The translations under genes and the position numbers were made by a program. From contig NZ_CP166730.1 in assembly GCF_041320665.1 (NCBI RefSeq), positions 3,410,001 to 3,474,000 of the forward strand: a DNA stretch of 64,000 nt, in the 5' to 3' direction. Every line of letters starts with the position of its first letter. The first letter of the stretch is position 1. Shown here piece by piece: positions 10,257 to 19,486 of the stretch. The notes under the pieces are model-generated. The model searched no databases. It was not told the origin of the DNA and saw nothing but the letters and a program-made list of their open reading frames with translations. Origin of the DNA: Comamonas sp. GB3 AK4-5 (GTDB taxonomy: Bacteria; Pseudomonadota; Gammaproteobacteria; Burkholderiales; Burkholderiaceae_C).

Positions 10257-11187
10257 TGTGGCGCGGCGCGCCCCCTCTTCCGTCTCCGTCGCCTGCGTTC
10301 TCCAGGGCCGCGGCCTTCAAAAAAGTGACAAAGGCCTGGGTCCGGGGGCTGCGGCCCTTGCGCGTGGGCACCAGGGCCACCACATGGGCGGCGCCAAAGC
10401 TCCAGTCCGGCATCACCCGCTCCAGCCGCCCGGCCGCCACGGCGGCGGCTGCGTCCCATTCGGAGCGCAGCACCAGCCCCATGCCGTCCTCGGCCCATTG
10501 CCGCGCCACGCTGCCGTCGTTGCTCACAAAAGCGGGGGTGATGCGCAGCGTCTCGCCCTTGCGGCCACCCTCGGCAGGCCGCATATGCCACAGCGTGACG
10601 TCCTCATCGTTCTCGCGGATGCAGATACAAGCGTGGCGGGCCAAGTCGGCCGGGCTGCGCGGTCTGCCATGGGCGTGCAGATAGGCCGGGCTGGCACACA
10701 TCCAGCGCTCGTTGGCCGCCAGCGGATGCGCCACCCAGGATGAATCGCGGACGCTGCCCACATGGATGACCACGTCCGAGTCATAGCGGTCCGGCCAGGG
10801 CGTTTCGCGCAGGTCCAGCTGCAGCTGCAGCCCGGGATGCAAGCGTGAAAAGCGCGACAACAGCGGCGCCACATGGGTGCGGCCGTAGCCAAAGGGGGCA
10901 GCCACCTTGAGCGTGCCGGTCAGGCGCTGGTCGTCGCGCTGCAAAGATTCTTTCAGGCCATCGAGCCGCTGCAGCAACTCATAGGCCTCGCGGCCAAAAC
11001 GCTCCCCTTCGGAGGTCAGCTGCAGCTTGCGCGCGGTGCGGTTGGCCAGCACCAGGCCGAGCGTGCCCTCCAGCTTGCGCAGTCGCATGGACAGGGCCGG
11101 CGGCGTCACCCCCAGCGAACGGGCCGCCGCGCTGAGAGAGCGCTCGCGCAGCAGCGCGGCGGCAAGGCGCAGATCATCGATTTGCAT
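10177..11187 (-). CDS. LysR-family transcriptional regulator
   Basis: A 336-residue LysR regulator with the N-terminal winged helix (residues 1-60; LSAAARSLGVTPPALSMRLRKLE) and a substrate-binding domain (about 90-295). The C-terminal 35 residues are glycine- and proline-rich, extend past the normal family end near 300 and overlap the next gene, so they may be a drifted tail. It is divergent from the HAD/Bug/PLP-lyase/RidA operon with 73 bases between starts, the classic position for its regulator. Confidence 0.88.
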   Translation of the reverse strand: MQIDDLRLAAALLRERSLSAAARSLGVTPPALSMRLRKLEGTLGLVLANRTARKLQLTSEGERFGREAYELLQRLDGLKESLQRDDQRLTGTLKVAAPFGYGRTHVAPLLSRFSRLHPGLQLQLDLRETPWPDRYDSDVVIHVGSVRDSSWVAHPLAANERWMCASPAYLHAHGRPRSPADLARHACICIRENDEDVTLWHMRPAEGGRKGETLRITPAFVSNDGSVARQWAEDGMGLVLRSEWDAAAAVAAGRLERVMPDWSFGAAHVVALVPTRKGRSPRTQAFVTFLKAAALENAGDGDGRGGAPRHNGVHENHDPCPSPQKAGGRHPGPGPG

Positions 11188-11260
11188 ATTCAGCTGAGCT
11201 TAATGATTGATGACGAAATAGTGAAAACCAAAAACATCTGCCCAAGCCTACAGTAGAACC

Positions 11261-11938
11261 ATGCCAAACACTTCTTCCCCCACTCTCGCCACAGCCAGCG
11301 CCTACCCCAGCGCCGTGCTGTTTGATCTGCTCACCGCCTTGCTGGATTCCTGGACGGTCTGGAATGCCGCCGCCGGCTCCGAGTCCATGGGCCGCACCTG
11401 GCGCGCCGAATACCTGCGGCTGACCTATGGCTGCGGCGCCTATGTGCCCTACGAGGCCCTGGTGCGCCAGGCCGCGGCCAACGTCGGCCTGCCAGCCACG
11501 GCCCCACAGGCCCTGGAAGACCACTGGGACGAGCTGCCCGTGTGGAGCGGCGCCAAGGAACTGCTCAGCGCACTCAAGCCCCATTGCAAGCTGGCCGTGG
11601 TGACCAACTGCTCCCAGCACCTGGGTGAACGTGCTGCCGCGCGCCTGGGCATTGACTGGGATGTGGTGGTCACCTCCGAAGAGGCGGGCTTTTACAAGCC
11701 AGACCCCAGGCCCTACCAGCTTGCGCTGCAGCGCCTGGGCGTTCAGGCCGGCGATGCCGCCTTTGTGGCGGGCTCCGGCTACGACATGTTCGGCACGGCC
11801 AGCGTGGGATTGCGCACCTATTGGCACAACCGGGTGGGCCTGGCCCGCCCCCAAGGCGCCCCCATTGCCGAGGCCGAATCCCCCTCGCTGGAAGCCGCCC
11901 TGCCCTGGCTGCAGCGCTTTCGCCAGGCCAGCACCTGA
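11261..11938 (+). CDS. HAD-superfamily hydrolase, type II haloacid dehalogenase-like
   Basis: A 225-residue HAD hydrolase. Motif I is VLFDLLTALLDSW, motif II is VVTNCSQ and motif III/IV is YKPDPRPYQLAL, then FVAGSGYDMFGT. The second residue after the nucleophile Asp is not Asp, as in 2-haloacid dehalogenases, not classical phosphatases, although related members act on other substrates. It opens the operon with the Bug protein, PLP lyase and RidA. Its role in that pathway is not clear. Confidence 0.8.
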   Translation: MPNTSSPTLATASAYPSAVLFDLLTALLDSWTVWNAAAGSESMGRTWRAEYLRLTYGCGAYVPYEALVRQAAANVGLPATAPQALEDHWDELPVWSGAKELLSALKPHCKLAVVTNCSQHLGERAAARLGIDWDVVVTSEEAGFYKPDPRPYQLALQRLGVQAGDAAFVAGSGYDMFGTASVGLRTYWHNRVGLARPQGAPIAEAESPSLEAALPWLQRFRQAST

Positions 11939-11964
11939 ACGACCACCCCCACAAGGCTTGAACC

Positions 11965-12957
11965 ATGCAACACCGAATCCGGCGCGCGGCCGCCCTGGCT
12001 GCAGCGTGCAGCGTCTCCCTGCTCACCCTGCACAGCAGCTGGGCCCAAACGGCCTTTCCCACACGCCCTGTGACCCTCATCGTGCCGTTTCCGGCCGGCG
12101 GCCCCAGCGATGCGCTGGCCAGAGCGCTGGCCCACAAAATGGGCGAGCAGCTGGGCCAGCCCATGATCATCGAGAACCTGGGCGGCGCCAACGGTGTCAT
12201 CGGCCTGACCAAGGCCCTCAAGTCCGCACCGGACGGCTACACCATTGCCTTCGGCGGCATTGGCACCCATGTGGCCAACGCAGCGCTGTACAAAAAACTG
12301 GCCTATGACCCGGTGGCGGATTTCGCCCCCATAGGCCCGGCAGGTGCGGCCCCCATGGTGTTGCTGGCCCGGTCTTCGCTGCCGGCCTCCAATCTGCGCG
12401 AGTTTGTGGGCTGGGCGGCCAAGAGCCGTGCCAATGCCTCCTATGGCAGCGCGGGCGTGGGCTCCATCTCCCACTACGGCTGCGTGCTGCTGCTGTCTGC
12501 GGCCAAGCAGAACATCACCCACATCCCCTACAAGGGTGTGGCCCCGGCCATGAACGACCTCATGGGTGGGCAGACCGATTTTCTGTGTGACCAGACCACA
12601 ACGGCCCTGCCCCAGCTGGCGGGCGGGCGCATCAAGGCCATTGCCGTGCTGTCCAACACCCGCCTGCCCCAGCTCCCCCATGTGGCCACCGCCGCAGAGG
12701 CCGGCTACCCCCTGGACATCCGCTCCTGGAACGCCTTCTTCGCGTTGCGCGGCACACCCCAGCCCGTGGTGGCGCGCCTGACCACGGCGCTCCAGCATGC
12801 GGTCGCAGACCCTGCCTTGCGCAAGCAAATGGAGGGCCTGGGCGTGGACCTGCCCAAGCCCGCCGAAACCACTCCCGCGGCCGTGTCTGCCCTCATTGCC
12901 CGCGGCCTGCGTGAAGACGTGCCCGCCCTCAAGGCCAAGAGCGAATACCTCGATTGA
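11965..12957 (+). CDS. Bug/TctC-family periplasmic solute-binding protein
   Basis: A 330-residue extracytoplasmic binding protein with a signal peptide ending SSWAQT. The family marks are PTRPVTLIVPFPAGGPSDALAR, IIENLGGANGVIG and the KSAPDGYTIAFG stretch. Such proteins are very numerous in Comamonadaceae and often lack neighbouring TctAB membrane genes, as here. Its place between the HAD hydrolase and a D-amino-acid lyase suggests it binds the substrate of that pathway, perhaps as a sensor or to feed a shared permease. Confidence 0.88.
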   Translation: MQHRIRRAAALAAACSVSLLTLHSSWAQTAFPTRPVTLIVPFPAGGPSDALARALAHKMGEQLGQPMIIENLGGANGVIGLTKALKSAPDGYTIAFGGIGTHVANAALYKKLAYDPVADFAPIGPAGAAPMVLLARSSLPASNLREFVGWAAKSRANASYGSAGVGSISHYGCVLLLSAAKQNITHIPYKGVAPAMNDLMGGQTDFLCDQTTTALPQLAGGRIKAIAVLSNTRLPQLPHVATAAEAGYPLDIRSWNAFFALRGTPQPVVARLTTALQHAVADPALRKQMEGLGVDLPKPAETTPAAVSALIARGLREDVPALKAKSEYLD

Positions 12958-12970
12958 ATCCCGCACCCAT

Positions 12971-14107
12971 ATGCCCAACCATCTCACCACCATAGACACC
13001 CCTGCGGCCGTCATCTCGCTCGAGAAGATGCAGCGCAATATTGCGCGCATGCAGCAGCAGGCCAATGCCCTGGGCGTGCGCTTTCGCCCCCATGTCAAGA
13101 CCACCAAATGCGCCGACGTCGTGGCCGCGCAGCGCCATGCAGGCGCCACCGGCATCACGGTGTCCACGCTGAAAGAGGCCGAGCAGTTCTTTGCACAGGG
13201 CGTGACGGACATTCTGTACGCCGTGGGCATGGCGCCCCACCGGTTGGCCCACGCGCTGGACCTGCGCCAGCGCGGCTGCCAGCTGCAAATCCTCACGGAC
13301 AGCGTGCAAGGCGCACAGGCCATTGCCGACTTCGGCAAGCCGCATGGCCATGCATTTGAGGTGCTCATCGAAATCGACACCGATGGCCACCGCTCCGGCA
13401 TCCAGCCGGAAGATGCCGTGCTGCTGGAGGTGGGCCAAGTGCTGCACCAGGGTGGCATGCGCCTGGCCGGGGTGCTCACCCATGCGGGCTCCAGCTACGA
13501 ACTCCACACACCGCAAGCGCTCATGCAACTGGCCGAGCAAGAGCGCACCGGCTGCGTGCGGGCCGCACAGCGCCTGCGCCAGGCCGGCCTGCCTTGCGAG
13601 ATTGTCTCGGTCGGCTCCACCCCCACGGCGCTGGCAGCGGCTTCGCTGCAGGGCGTGACGGAGCTGCGTGCCGGCGTCTACGTGTTTTTTGACCTGGTGA
13701 TGCGCAATGTGGGCGTGTGCCGCGAGGAGGACATTGCCCTGAGCGTGCTCACCACGGTGATTGGCCACCAGGCCGACAAGGGCTGGGCCATTGTTGACGC
13801 CGGCTGGATGGCCATGAGCCGCGACCGCGGCACCTCCAAGCAGCAGCGCGACTTTGGCTATGGCCAGGTCTGCACACTGGACGGCAGCCCGCTGCCCAGC
13901 TATGTGCTGTCGGGCGCCAACCAGGAGCACGGCATTGTGTCGGCAGAAGGCGCCGCGGACACCGACATCGTCCAGCGCTTTCCCACCGGCACGCGGCTGC
14001 GGATTCTGCCCAACCACGCCTGCGCCACAGGCGCCCAGTTTCCCGAATACCACGCGCTGGCCGACGACGGCTCGCTGCAGACCTGGGGGCGCTTCCATGG
14101 CTGGTGA
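12971..14107 (+). CDS. DSD1-family PLP-dependent lyase (D-serine dehydratase / D-threonine aldolase type)
   Basis: A 378-residue fold-type III PLP enzyme with an alanine-racemase-like N-terminal barrel and a C-terminal metal-binding domain. The Schiff-base lysine is K43 in RPHVKTTK. The C-terminal PNHACAT gives H349 and C351, the His-x-Cys zinc pair I associate with D-serine dehydratases of the DSD1 type; D-threonine aldolases tend to have His-x-Asp there. The next gene, ridA, overlaps it by 11 bases and would hydrolyse the enamine a dehydratase makes. I favour dehydratase over aldolase, from motif memory and context. Confidence 0.82.
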   Translation: MPNHLTTIDTPAAVISLEKMQRNIARMQQQANALGVRFRPHVKTTKCADVVAAQRHAGATGITVSTLKEAEQFFAQGVTDILYAVGMAPHRLAHALDLRQRGCQLQILTDSVQGAQAIADFGKPHGHAFEVLIEIDTDGHRSGIQPEDAVLLEVGQVLHQGGMRLAGVLTHAGSSYELHTPQALMQLAEQERTGCVRAAQRLRQAGLPCEIVSVGSTPTALAAASLQGVTELRAGVYVFFDLVMRNVGVCREEDIALSVLTTVIGHQADKGWAIVDAGWMAMSRDRGTSKQQRDFGYGQVCTLDGSPLPSYVLSGANQEHGIVSAEGAADTDIVQRFPTGTRLRILPNHACATGAQFPEYHALADDGSLQTWGRFHGW

Positions 14108-14510
14108 ATCCACTCTGGGCACGGCAAAGGCCGAGCCGCAATATGTCCAGGTCGCCGCGCTGGCACAGCCCGGCGGCCACTACAGCCATGCCTGCAGCGG
14201 TGGCGGCATGGTGTTCATCTCCGGGCAACTGCCCATCACCCCGGCCGGCGAGCGCCTGGTGGACGCCCCGTTCGAGGCCCAGGCCGCCCAGGTGCTGGCC
14301 AATGTCCAAGCCGCCTTGCTGGCCGCGGGCAGCCAAATTGACCAACTGGTGCAGGTGCGGGTCTATGTGGACGACATCGCCAACTGGCCTGCGTTTGACC
14401 AGCTGTACCGGGCATGGGCCGGAGCCTCCCGCCCCGCCCGCGCCGTGGTGCCCACCGGGCCGCTGCACTTTGGCTGCAAGGTGGAAATGGAGGCCGTGGC
14501 GCTGTTGTGA
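14097..14510 (+). CDS. RidA-family enamine/imine deaminase
   Basis: A 137-residue YjgF/YER057c/UK114 protein. RidA enzymes hydrolyse reactive enamines and imines such as 2-aminoacrylate released by PLP dehydratases. The active-site arginine is in SRPARAVVPTG and the family end motif is VEMEAVAL. It overlaps the PLP-lyase gene by 11 bases in another frame, so the two products are probably made together. This is one of two RidA genes in the window; the other is at 63202. Confidence 0.87.
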   Translation: MAGESTLGTAKAEPQYVQVAALAQPGGHYSHACSGGGMVFISGQLPITPAGERLVDAPFEAQAAQVLANVQAALLAAGSQIDQLVQVRVYVDDIANWPAFDQLYRAWAGASRPARAVVPTGPLHFGCKVEMEAVALL

Positions 14511-14646
14511 GCACCGAGCCTGTGGGGCACAAGCTACCGCCTAGAGACCGCCCCAGCGCACCGGCAGCGACTCACTGCCACATCGCTTGCGATGCGAGAG
14601 CGGGCGAAGGTGATATCAGGGCAATCGCATCTAAATTCTCAGCCTG

Positions 14647-14698
14647 AGCGCTTGCCGGTATGACCCCTTCCCCCGCCGGGGGAAGGCGGGGATGGGGG
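14647..14698 (+). repeat. Hairpin repeat R2, copy 1
   Basis: A 52-base sequence beginning AGCGCTTGCCGGTATGAC and containing the perfect hairpin CCTTCCCCC-GC-CGGGGGAAGG. A second copy with 50 of 52 bases identical lies inverted at 22261-22312, after phnX. Both sit 3-prime of genes in the same relative orientation. A related hairpin, CCCTCCCCCGAAAGGGGAGGG, follows near 14759-14780. Confidence 0.75.
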
Positions 14699-14888
14699 CT
14701 GCAGCGTGTACGGCATCACCGCTGTTGGTGTCGCCTCCGCTGCAGACCCCCACCCCAACCCTCCCCCGAAAGGGGAGGGCTTTGATGACATTGGTTTCTT
14801 GATGTGCTTGCCCGAAGGGGACATGACGTACCCACGGATATGGCTTGCACCTCGCCCAGTCCCCATCAGACCCCCTGCGCATAAAACT

Positions 14889-15007
14889 AGCGGGGCCAAA
14901 GCCAGAGACACCGCGCAAGGGCCGCCCCGCCGCGCTGGTGTCGTCCCCCTGCCCGCATTGCGTAGCAATGCGAGAGCGGGGGGAAGGCGCGCAGCGCCTC
15001 AGGGGGG
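14889..15007 (-). repeat. Gene-end repeat, copy B (3-prime of gldA)
   Basis: Same family as 8342-8445, here read on the minus strand directly after the gldA stop at 15013. It shows CCCCCTGAGGCGCTGCGCGCC, a CCCCCCGCTCTCG...GCGGGCAGGGGG arm pair, and GGCGGGGCGGCCCTTGCGCGG. A hairpin of CGCATTGC and GCAATGCG is embedded near 14953-14971. Confidence 0.78.
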
Positions 15008-15012
15008 TGTCA

Positions 15013-16110
15013 TCAACACCCCAGAAAATGCTGCCCCAGCTGGTCCGCCACCAGCAACGCGCCATAGACCTGTTCCACCGTCACGCCGCCGGGCATGTTG
15101 TGGATGGTCTCGCCAGCGGCGCAGGCCAGCTCGGCCACGGCGCGCATCTTGGCGGGGATGTCTTCGGTAATGTCCAGCTGCGCCAGCGTAATGGGCAGGC
15201 CCACGGCGTGGCACAGCGACATCACTTCCTGCATTTCCGCGTTGGAGGCGTTTTCCAGCGCCAGTTGCACCAGCACACCAAACGCCACTTTTTCGCCGTG
15301 ATAGAAGTGGTGGGTTTCGGCCACGGCGGTCAGGCCGTTGTGCACCGCGTGGGCAGCGGCCAGGCCACCGCTTTCAAAGCCCACCCCGCTCAAATAGGTG
15401 TTGGCCTCAACAATGCGCTCCAGCGCCGGCGTCACCACCTGGGCCTGCACGGCCAGCATGGCTTTTTCACTCTCTTCCAGCAGGGTGTCGTAGCAGAACC
15501 TGGCCAGGTTCAGTGCGGTCTGCGTGGCCGGGCCGCCGGCCATGGTGGCAGCGCTGCTGCGCGATGCGGCGCGCGCCTCGAACCAGGTGGCCAGGGCGTC
15601 ACCAATGCCGGCCGCCAGCAGCCGCGCCGGTGCACGGGCGACGATGGCGGTGTCCACCACCACCAGGGCGGGGTTGGTGGGCAGCATCAGATAGCGGTCG
15701 AATTCGCCGTCATCGGTATAGAGCACCGACAGCGCGCTGCAGGGCGCGTCGGTGGAGGCGATGGTGGGGGCCACGGCCACGGGCACTTTCTGGAAAAAAG
15801 CCACGGCCTTGGCGGTGTCCAGCGTCTTGCCGCCACCAATGCCGACGATGGCGCTGCGCCCGTTTTGCGTGGCCAGCTGGCACAGGCGATCGACCTCGCC
15901 CTGCGAGCATTCTCCGTTGAAGGCGACGATGTCCATGGCCAGCCCGGCCTTGCTGAGGCTTTGGCGGATGGTGTCTTCGGCAAAGCCCAGCACGAACTTG
16001 TCGGCAATCACCAGCCAGCTGTCCGCCAGCGGCTTGAGATAGTCCCCCAGCCGTTGCAGCGCATCGGCCCCTTGTACATATTTGCCGGGCGATTGAATGA
16101 CGCGGTCCAT
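15013..16110 (-). CDS. gldA: Glycerol dehydrogenase
   Basis: NAD-dependent, zinc-dependent oxidation of glycerol to dihydroxyacetone. The 365-residue protein has the iron-ADH-fold nucleotide motif [13 protein letters not shown], the [18 protein letters not shown] loop, and metal ligands in [20 protein letters not shown] and [11 protein letters not shown]. The start [15 protein letters not shown] at 16110 is preceded by AGGAG at the right distance; a further ATG at 16134 lacks one. It is transcribed alone. The stop sits six bases before gene-end repeat copy B. Confidence 0.92.
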   Translation of the reverse strand: MDRVIQSPGKYVQGADALQRLGDYLKPLADSWLVIADKFVLGFAEDTIRQSLSKAGLAMDIVAFNGECSQGEVDRLCQLATQNGRSAIVGIGGGKTLDTAKAVAFFQKVPVAVAPTIASTDAPCSALSVLYTDDGEFDRYLMLPTNPALVVVDTAIVARAPARLLAAGIGDALATWFEARAASRSSAATMAGGPATQTALNLARFCYDTLLEESEKAMLAVQAQVVTPALERIVEANTYLSGVGFESGGLAAAHAVHNGLTAVAETHHFYHGEKVAFGVLVQLALENASNAEMQEVMSLCHAVGLPITLAQLDITEDIPAKMRAVAELACAAGETIHNMPGGVTVEQVYGALLVADQLGQHFLGC

Positions 16111-16348
16111 GGAAACTCCTTCTTGAAATTGCACATTGCCTGCGCCCTGTCCGCCTTGTGGGCAAGGACATGACGCAAGTCAATTACAGCCCGGAGCAAA
16201 AAACCGGGGCTTGCGTCAAGTCAGGAAAAAGGCGATGCGCTGATCGACGCCAGCATCAGCCCCAAGGCGGCAGCCCGCCATCGCAGCGCACCCGCCTGAG
16301 CGGCAGCCAGGGCCCACTCACTCACCCGGTGCGGCAGCTGGAGAGCGC

Positions 16349-17344
16349 TCACCTGCCGGGCGCACCCTCACGTTCGTGCTCGTGCTCGGGCATGCCCAAG
16401 CCGCCCAGCGAGGGGGAATCGCTGGCCCGGTGTCCGCCCTGCGTCTTGGACATGTACAAGGCCTGGTCTGCACGGCGCATGACGTCTTCCATGCTGGAGT
16501 CTGAGGGCTGGAAATGGGCCATACCCAGACTCAGCGTCGGCGCAGGGCCACCGTTTGCATAGGGTTGCAGCACCCGCATCCCGGTCTGCAGCAGTTGCTG
16601 GGCCAAGGCGGCAATGTCGGCCATGGTGCGGCCCTGGCACAGGATGGCAAATTCATCCCCGCCCAATCGGCACACCCAATCCTGGGCAGCCACCAGCGGC
16701 TGCACCGCATGGGCCAGATCCCGCAAAGCCCGGTCACCGGCGGGGTGACCCAGGCCGTCATTGATGGCCTTGAAGCGGTCCACATCAAAGCTCACTAGGC
16801 AGGCAGACCGGGCCTGATTGCAGAAATCGGCATAGGCCTGCTCCAGCACCTGCATCAGGCGGCGCCGGTTGGGCAAGCCCGTCAACTCATCGCACATGGC
16901 CTGCTGCTGCAGCAACTGTTGCATGCACTTACTGGCCGTGATGTTGCTGGCCACCCAGACCACCGCTTTTTCGCCCCCATACAGCTGACCCAGTGCCGTG
17001 ACACGGCCCTCAAACCAGATGGGCTCCACCGGCCCCTCGGTGGGCAGGCCCCGCACATCGTGGGCGCTCAACTCGTACTCCACCACCAGCATTTGCCTGC
17101 TGGCCAGTGCATGCTTGATTTGCTGCACAAACCACTGCGCCTTTGCGACGGTCAGCACGTCCGCAATCGACTTGCCCACCAATGAACTTCCGTCGTGGTA
17201 GTAGCGCTTGTCTTTCCCGCCCAGGATGGCTGCGTAACGACCTGACTCCGTCAGGATGAAGGTCGGATCGGGCAAGCTGTCGCAAACCGACTGGTATTGG
17301 CTGTGCGTTAAAACAGAAGCGTCAGACATAGAGGCATCAGACAT
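16349..17344 (-). CDS. PAS-GGDEF diguanylate cyclase
   Basis: A protein of about 331 residues with an N-terminal PAS-like sensor (DSLPDPTFILTESGRYAAILGGKD onward, split as usual) and a C-terminal GGDEF domain with the intact active-site GGDEF in CRLGGDEFAIL. It should make cyclic di-GMP. No membrane segment is seen, so it is cytosolic. The start is ambiguous because the first five codons (MSDAS) are duplicated in tandem; starts at 17344 or 17329 are both possible, and the frame stays open further upstream to 17479. A His/Glu tail (HEHERE) follows the GGDEF domain. Confidence 0.85.
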   Translation of the reverse strand: MSDASMSDASVLTHSQYQSVCDSLPDPTFILTESGRYAAILGGKDKRYYHDGSSLVGKSIADVLTVAKAQWFVQQIKHALASRQMLVVEYELSAHDVRGLPTEGPVEPIWFEGRVTALGQLYGGEKAVVWVASNITASKCMQQLLQQQAMCDELTGLPNRRRLMQVLEQAYADFCNQARSACLVSFDVDRFKAINDGLGHPAGDRALRDLAHAVQPLVAAQDWVCRLGGDEFAILCQGRTMADIAALAQQLLQTGMRVLQPYANGGPAPTLSLGMAHFQPSDSSMEDVMRRADQALYMSKTQGGHRASDSPSLGGLGMPEHEHEREGAPGR

Positions 17345-17460
17345 GCTGGCAGGCCAGAAACGGGGCGCAAATACAAGTCGCGAATACGGGTCGCACATAC
17401 GGGTCGCAAATTCTCGCAGATCCACTCGGTCGGGGCTGGCATGCGGCCTGGCCAGCGCGC

Positions 17461-17976
17461 CTAGGCCTGCCAGCTCCACCAGCGCAGCGTGGGCTGCTCG
17501 CTGCGGTCGTCCGGGTCATCCACCTCAAACCCCAGCTCCACCCCGCCCGCCGTGCGCAGCACATGGGCATAAGGCAACAAGCCCGGGCGCGCGCAGGGCT
17601 GCACCGGCAGGCCCTGCCCCTGGGCCAGGCGCAGAAATTCCGCCATGGGCCTGCCGTAGCGCAGCAAGGCGCTGTCGGCAAAGCGGATCTGCCGCCCGCC
17701 ATAGGGCTGGCCTACCCAGGGGTTATCAGAGAACACGCAGTACAGCGTGCGGCCGCTGTCGAAGTGAAATTCCAAGCTGCCATAGCAGGCGATGACGGGA
17801 AAGCAGCTGGTGCTTTCCACCGCGTAGGGAACACCGTCTTGGGTTTCCACTTCGTCCGGCGGTCCCAGCATGGCCGCCAGCGCTTCCGGGGAAAGATCAC
17901 GGCACGGCTGCAATGCCCCCAGCCTGCCGGTCTGCAAAAACGCGAGCAGCGAAATCCGCTGCTTTCTTTTCTTCAT
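17461..17976 (-). CDS. Hypothetical protein
   Basis: A 171-residue protein beginning MKKRKQRISLLAFLQTGRLG. I do not recognise the family. LSPEALAAMLGPPDEVE and VIACYGSLEFHF are reminiscent of small bacterial proteins that start with an LGxPD turn, some of which act as immunity partners, but no toxin gene is adjacent. It lacks a signal peptide and membrane segment. It lies 117 bases upstream of the diguanylate cyclase on the same strand. Confidence 0.65.
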   Translation of the reverse strand: MKKRKQRISLLAFLQTGRLGALQPCRDLSPEALAAMLGPPDEVETQDGVPYAVESTSCFPVIACYGSLEFHFDSGRTLYCVFSDNPWVGQPYGGRQIRFADSALLRYGRPMAEFLRLAQGQGLPVQPCARPGLLPYAHVLRTAGGVELGFEVDDPDDRSEQPTLRWWSWQA

Positions 17977-18128
17977 GCCGTGGTTCCAGTCCTCTGCATT
18001 TCCGTCATGCATGATGCCGCGCGCATCATCCACGCCCCCTCAAGCTGTGGCGCCCATGCCGGAGCGCCACAGCACACTGGCAGCATCGCCCTCCCGCGCA
18101 GCGAGAGGGCGCATGCGCCAAAACCCAT

Positions 18129-18596
18129 TCACACGGTATTTTTCTGCAGCCGTACCGAGCCAAAGGTCATGAACACCAGCGTGTTGCCCGCTGTGCCGCG
18201 GTAGACGCCATTGGCCTCGGCCAGCCGATTGGCCACGGCAGCAAAGCTCCAGGCATCGTCTTCGCTGCACTGCAGCTTGCGCTCGGTGAAGGCTGCGGCG
18301 CCCTGCAGCTGGCCCCAGTCTCGGGCCAGCTGTGCATGGGCACCCAGGACTGCGGGCACCGAGGGGTGGTCCCAGCCCCACAAAAAGCTGCCATCCGCCT
18401 GGTTGTACGTGCCCACCACCTGGATCGCGGCCGTGGCCACGGTGCCGTCGGCAAAGTCAAAGGCAATGGTGCCGGCCTCCAGGTCTGCGGACCAGTTTTT
18501 TTCTTCCCCCAGGTGCCAGCTCGCGGCATGCGCCGTGGTTTGCAGGTCCAGCCCCTCGCGGGCTACGTGGATGAATCTCTCGGTACTGTCGCTCAT
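18129..18596 (-). CDS. DUF6882-type hypothetical protein
   Basis: A 155-residue soluble protein starting [19 protein letters not shown]. The segments [42 protein letters not shown] and [20 protein letters not shown] match the small DUF6882 family as I remember it. No function is known. It is divergent from the SDR gene at 18691 and separated by a normal promoter-sized gap. Confidence 0.72.
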   Translation of the reverse strand: MSDSTERFIHVAREGLDLQTTAHAASWHLGEEKNWSADLEAGTIAFDFADGTVATAAIQVVGTYNQADGSFLWGWDHPSVPAVLGAHAQLARDWGQLQGAAAFTERKLQCSEDDAWSFAAVANRLAEANGVYRGTAGNTLVFMTFGSVRLQKNTV

Positions 18597-18690
18597 GGCA
18601 ATAAGCATAAGGCACAGCAACGGTGGTGACCGCTTGCACAGCCAGCGTTTTCTACAATGCCTGCCACCCTCATTGACCAAGGAAGCATCC

Positions 18691-19455
18691 ATGCAGACAC
18701 ACAAAGTCGCCGTCGTCACCGGAGCCGGCTCCGGCATTGGCAAAGCCACGGCCCTGGCCCTGGTTGCTGATGGCTGGCAGGTGGTGCTGGCCGGCCGCCG
18801 CGCACAACTGTTGGAGGAAGTGCGCCAGGCTGCACAAGAGCGCCACCAGGCCGCAGACCGCGTGCTGGCCGTACCTACCGATGTGACCGATGCGGCTGCC
18901 GTACAGCAGCTGTTTGCCCAGGCCGTGGCGCACTTTGGCCGTGTGGACCTGCTGTTCAACAACGCTGGGCGTGGCAACCCGGCGGGCTCGTTTCTGGACT
19001 GGTCGGCTGCAGACTGGCAGGACGTGGTCAACACCAATCTCAACGGCATGTTTTATTGCCTGCAGCAGGCCTGCCGCGTGATGCGTGACCAATCCCCCCA
19101 GGGCGGGCGCATCATCAACAACGGCAGCATCTCCGCCCACACGCCGCGCCCCAATTCCGCCGCCTACACCGCCACCAAACACGCCGTGATGGGCCTGACC
19201 AAGACCGCCGCCCTGGACGGCCGTGCCTGGAATATTGCCGTGGGCCAGATCGACATCGGCAACGCCGTCACCGAGCTGGCCGCACGCATGGCCAAGGGCG
19301 TGCCCCAGGCCAATGGCGAGATCGCGGTGGAGCCCATGATCGATGTGGCCACCGTGGCTCAGTCGGTGCTGTATATGGCCAATCTGCCCCTGGAGGCCAA
19401 TGTGCTGTTTCACACGGTGATGGCAACCAAGATGCCGTTTGTGGGGCGGGGATGA
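18691..19455 (+). CDS. SDR-family oxidoreductase
   Basis: A 254-residue classical short-chain dehydrogenase. The NAD(P) motif is TGAGSGIG near the start, with LLFNNAGRG in the middle and the catalytic set [20 protein letters not shown] (Ser, Tyr, Lys). AGRR after the second strand favours NADP. AAGGA precedes the start. An IS30 element begins 31 bases after its stop, leaving the gene intact. Substrate is unknown. Confidence 0.9.
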   Translation: MQTHKVAVVTGAGSGIGKATALALVADGWQVVLAGRRAQLLEEVRQAAQERHQAADRVLAVPTDVTDAAAVQQLFAQAVAHFGRVDLLFNNAGRGNPAGSFLDWSAADWQDVVNTNLNGMFYCLQQACRVMRDQSPQGGRIINNGSISAHTPRPNSAAYTATKHAVMGLTKTAALDGRAWNIAVGQIDIGNAVTELAARMAKGVPQANGEIAVEPMIDVATVAQSVLYMANLPLEANVLFHTVMATKMPFVGRG

Positions 19456-19486
19456 TTTGACGGGCTGAGCGCCTGCTCACGGCTGC

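Larger units (their letters stand above)
14511..15012. other. Gene-free gap between ridA and gldA
   Basis: About 500 bases between convergent genes, filled with repeats: R2 hairpin copy 1, a second C/G-rich hairpin near 14759-14780, and gene-end repeat copy B. Open frames here are short and read through the repeats; I see no gene. Confidence 0.65.

Noticed and set aside
11818..13479. Minus-strand frame across the Bug and PLP-lyase genes
   Set aside because: Antisense to two well-supported genes; no motif or ribosome site.
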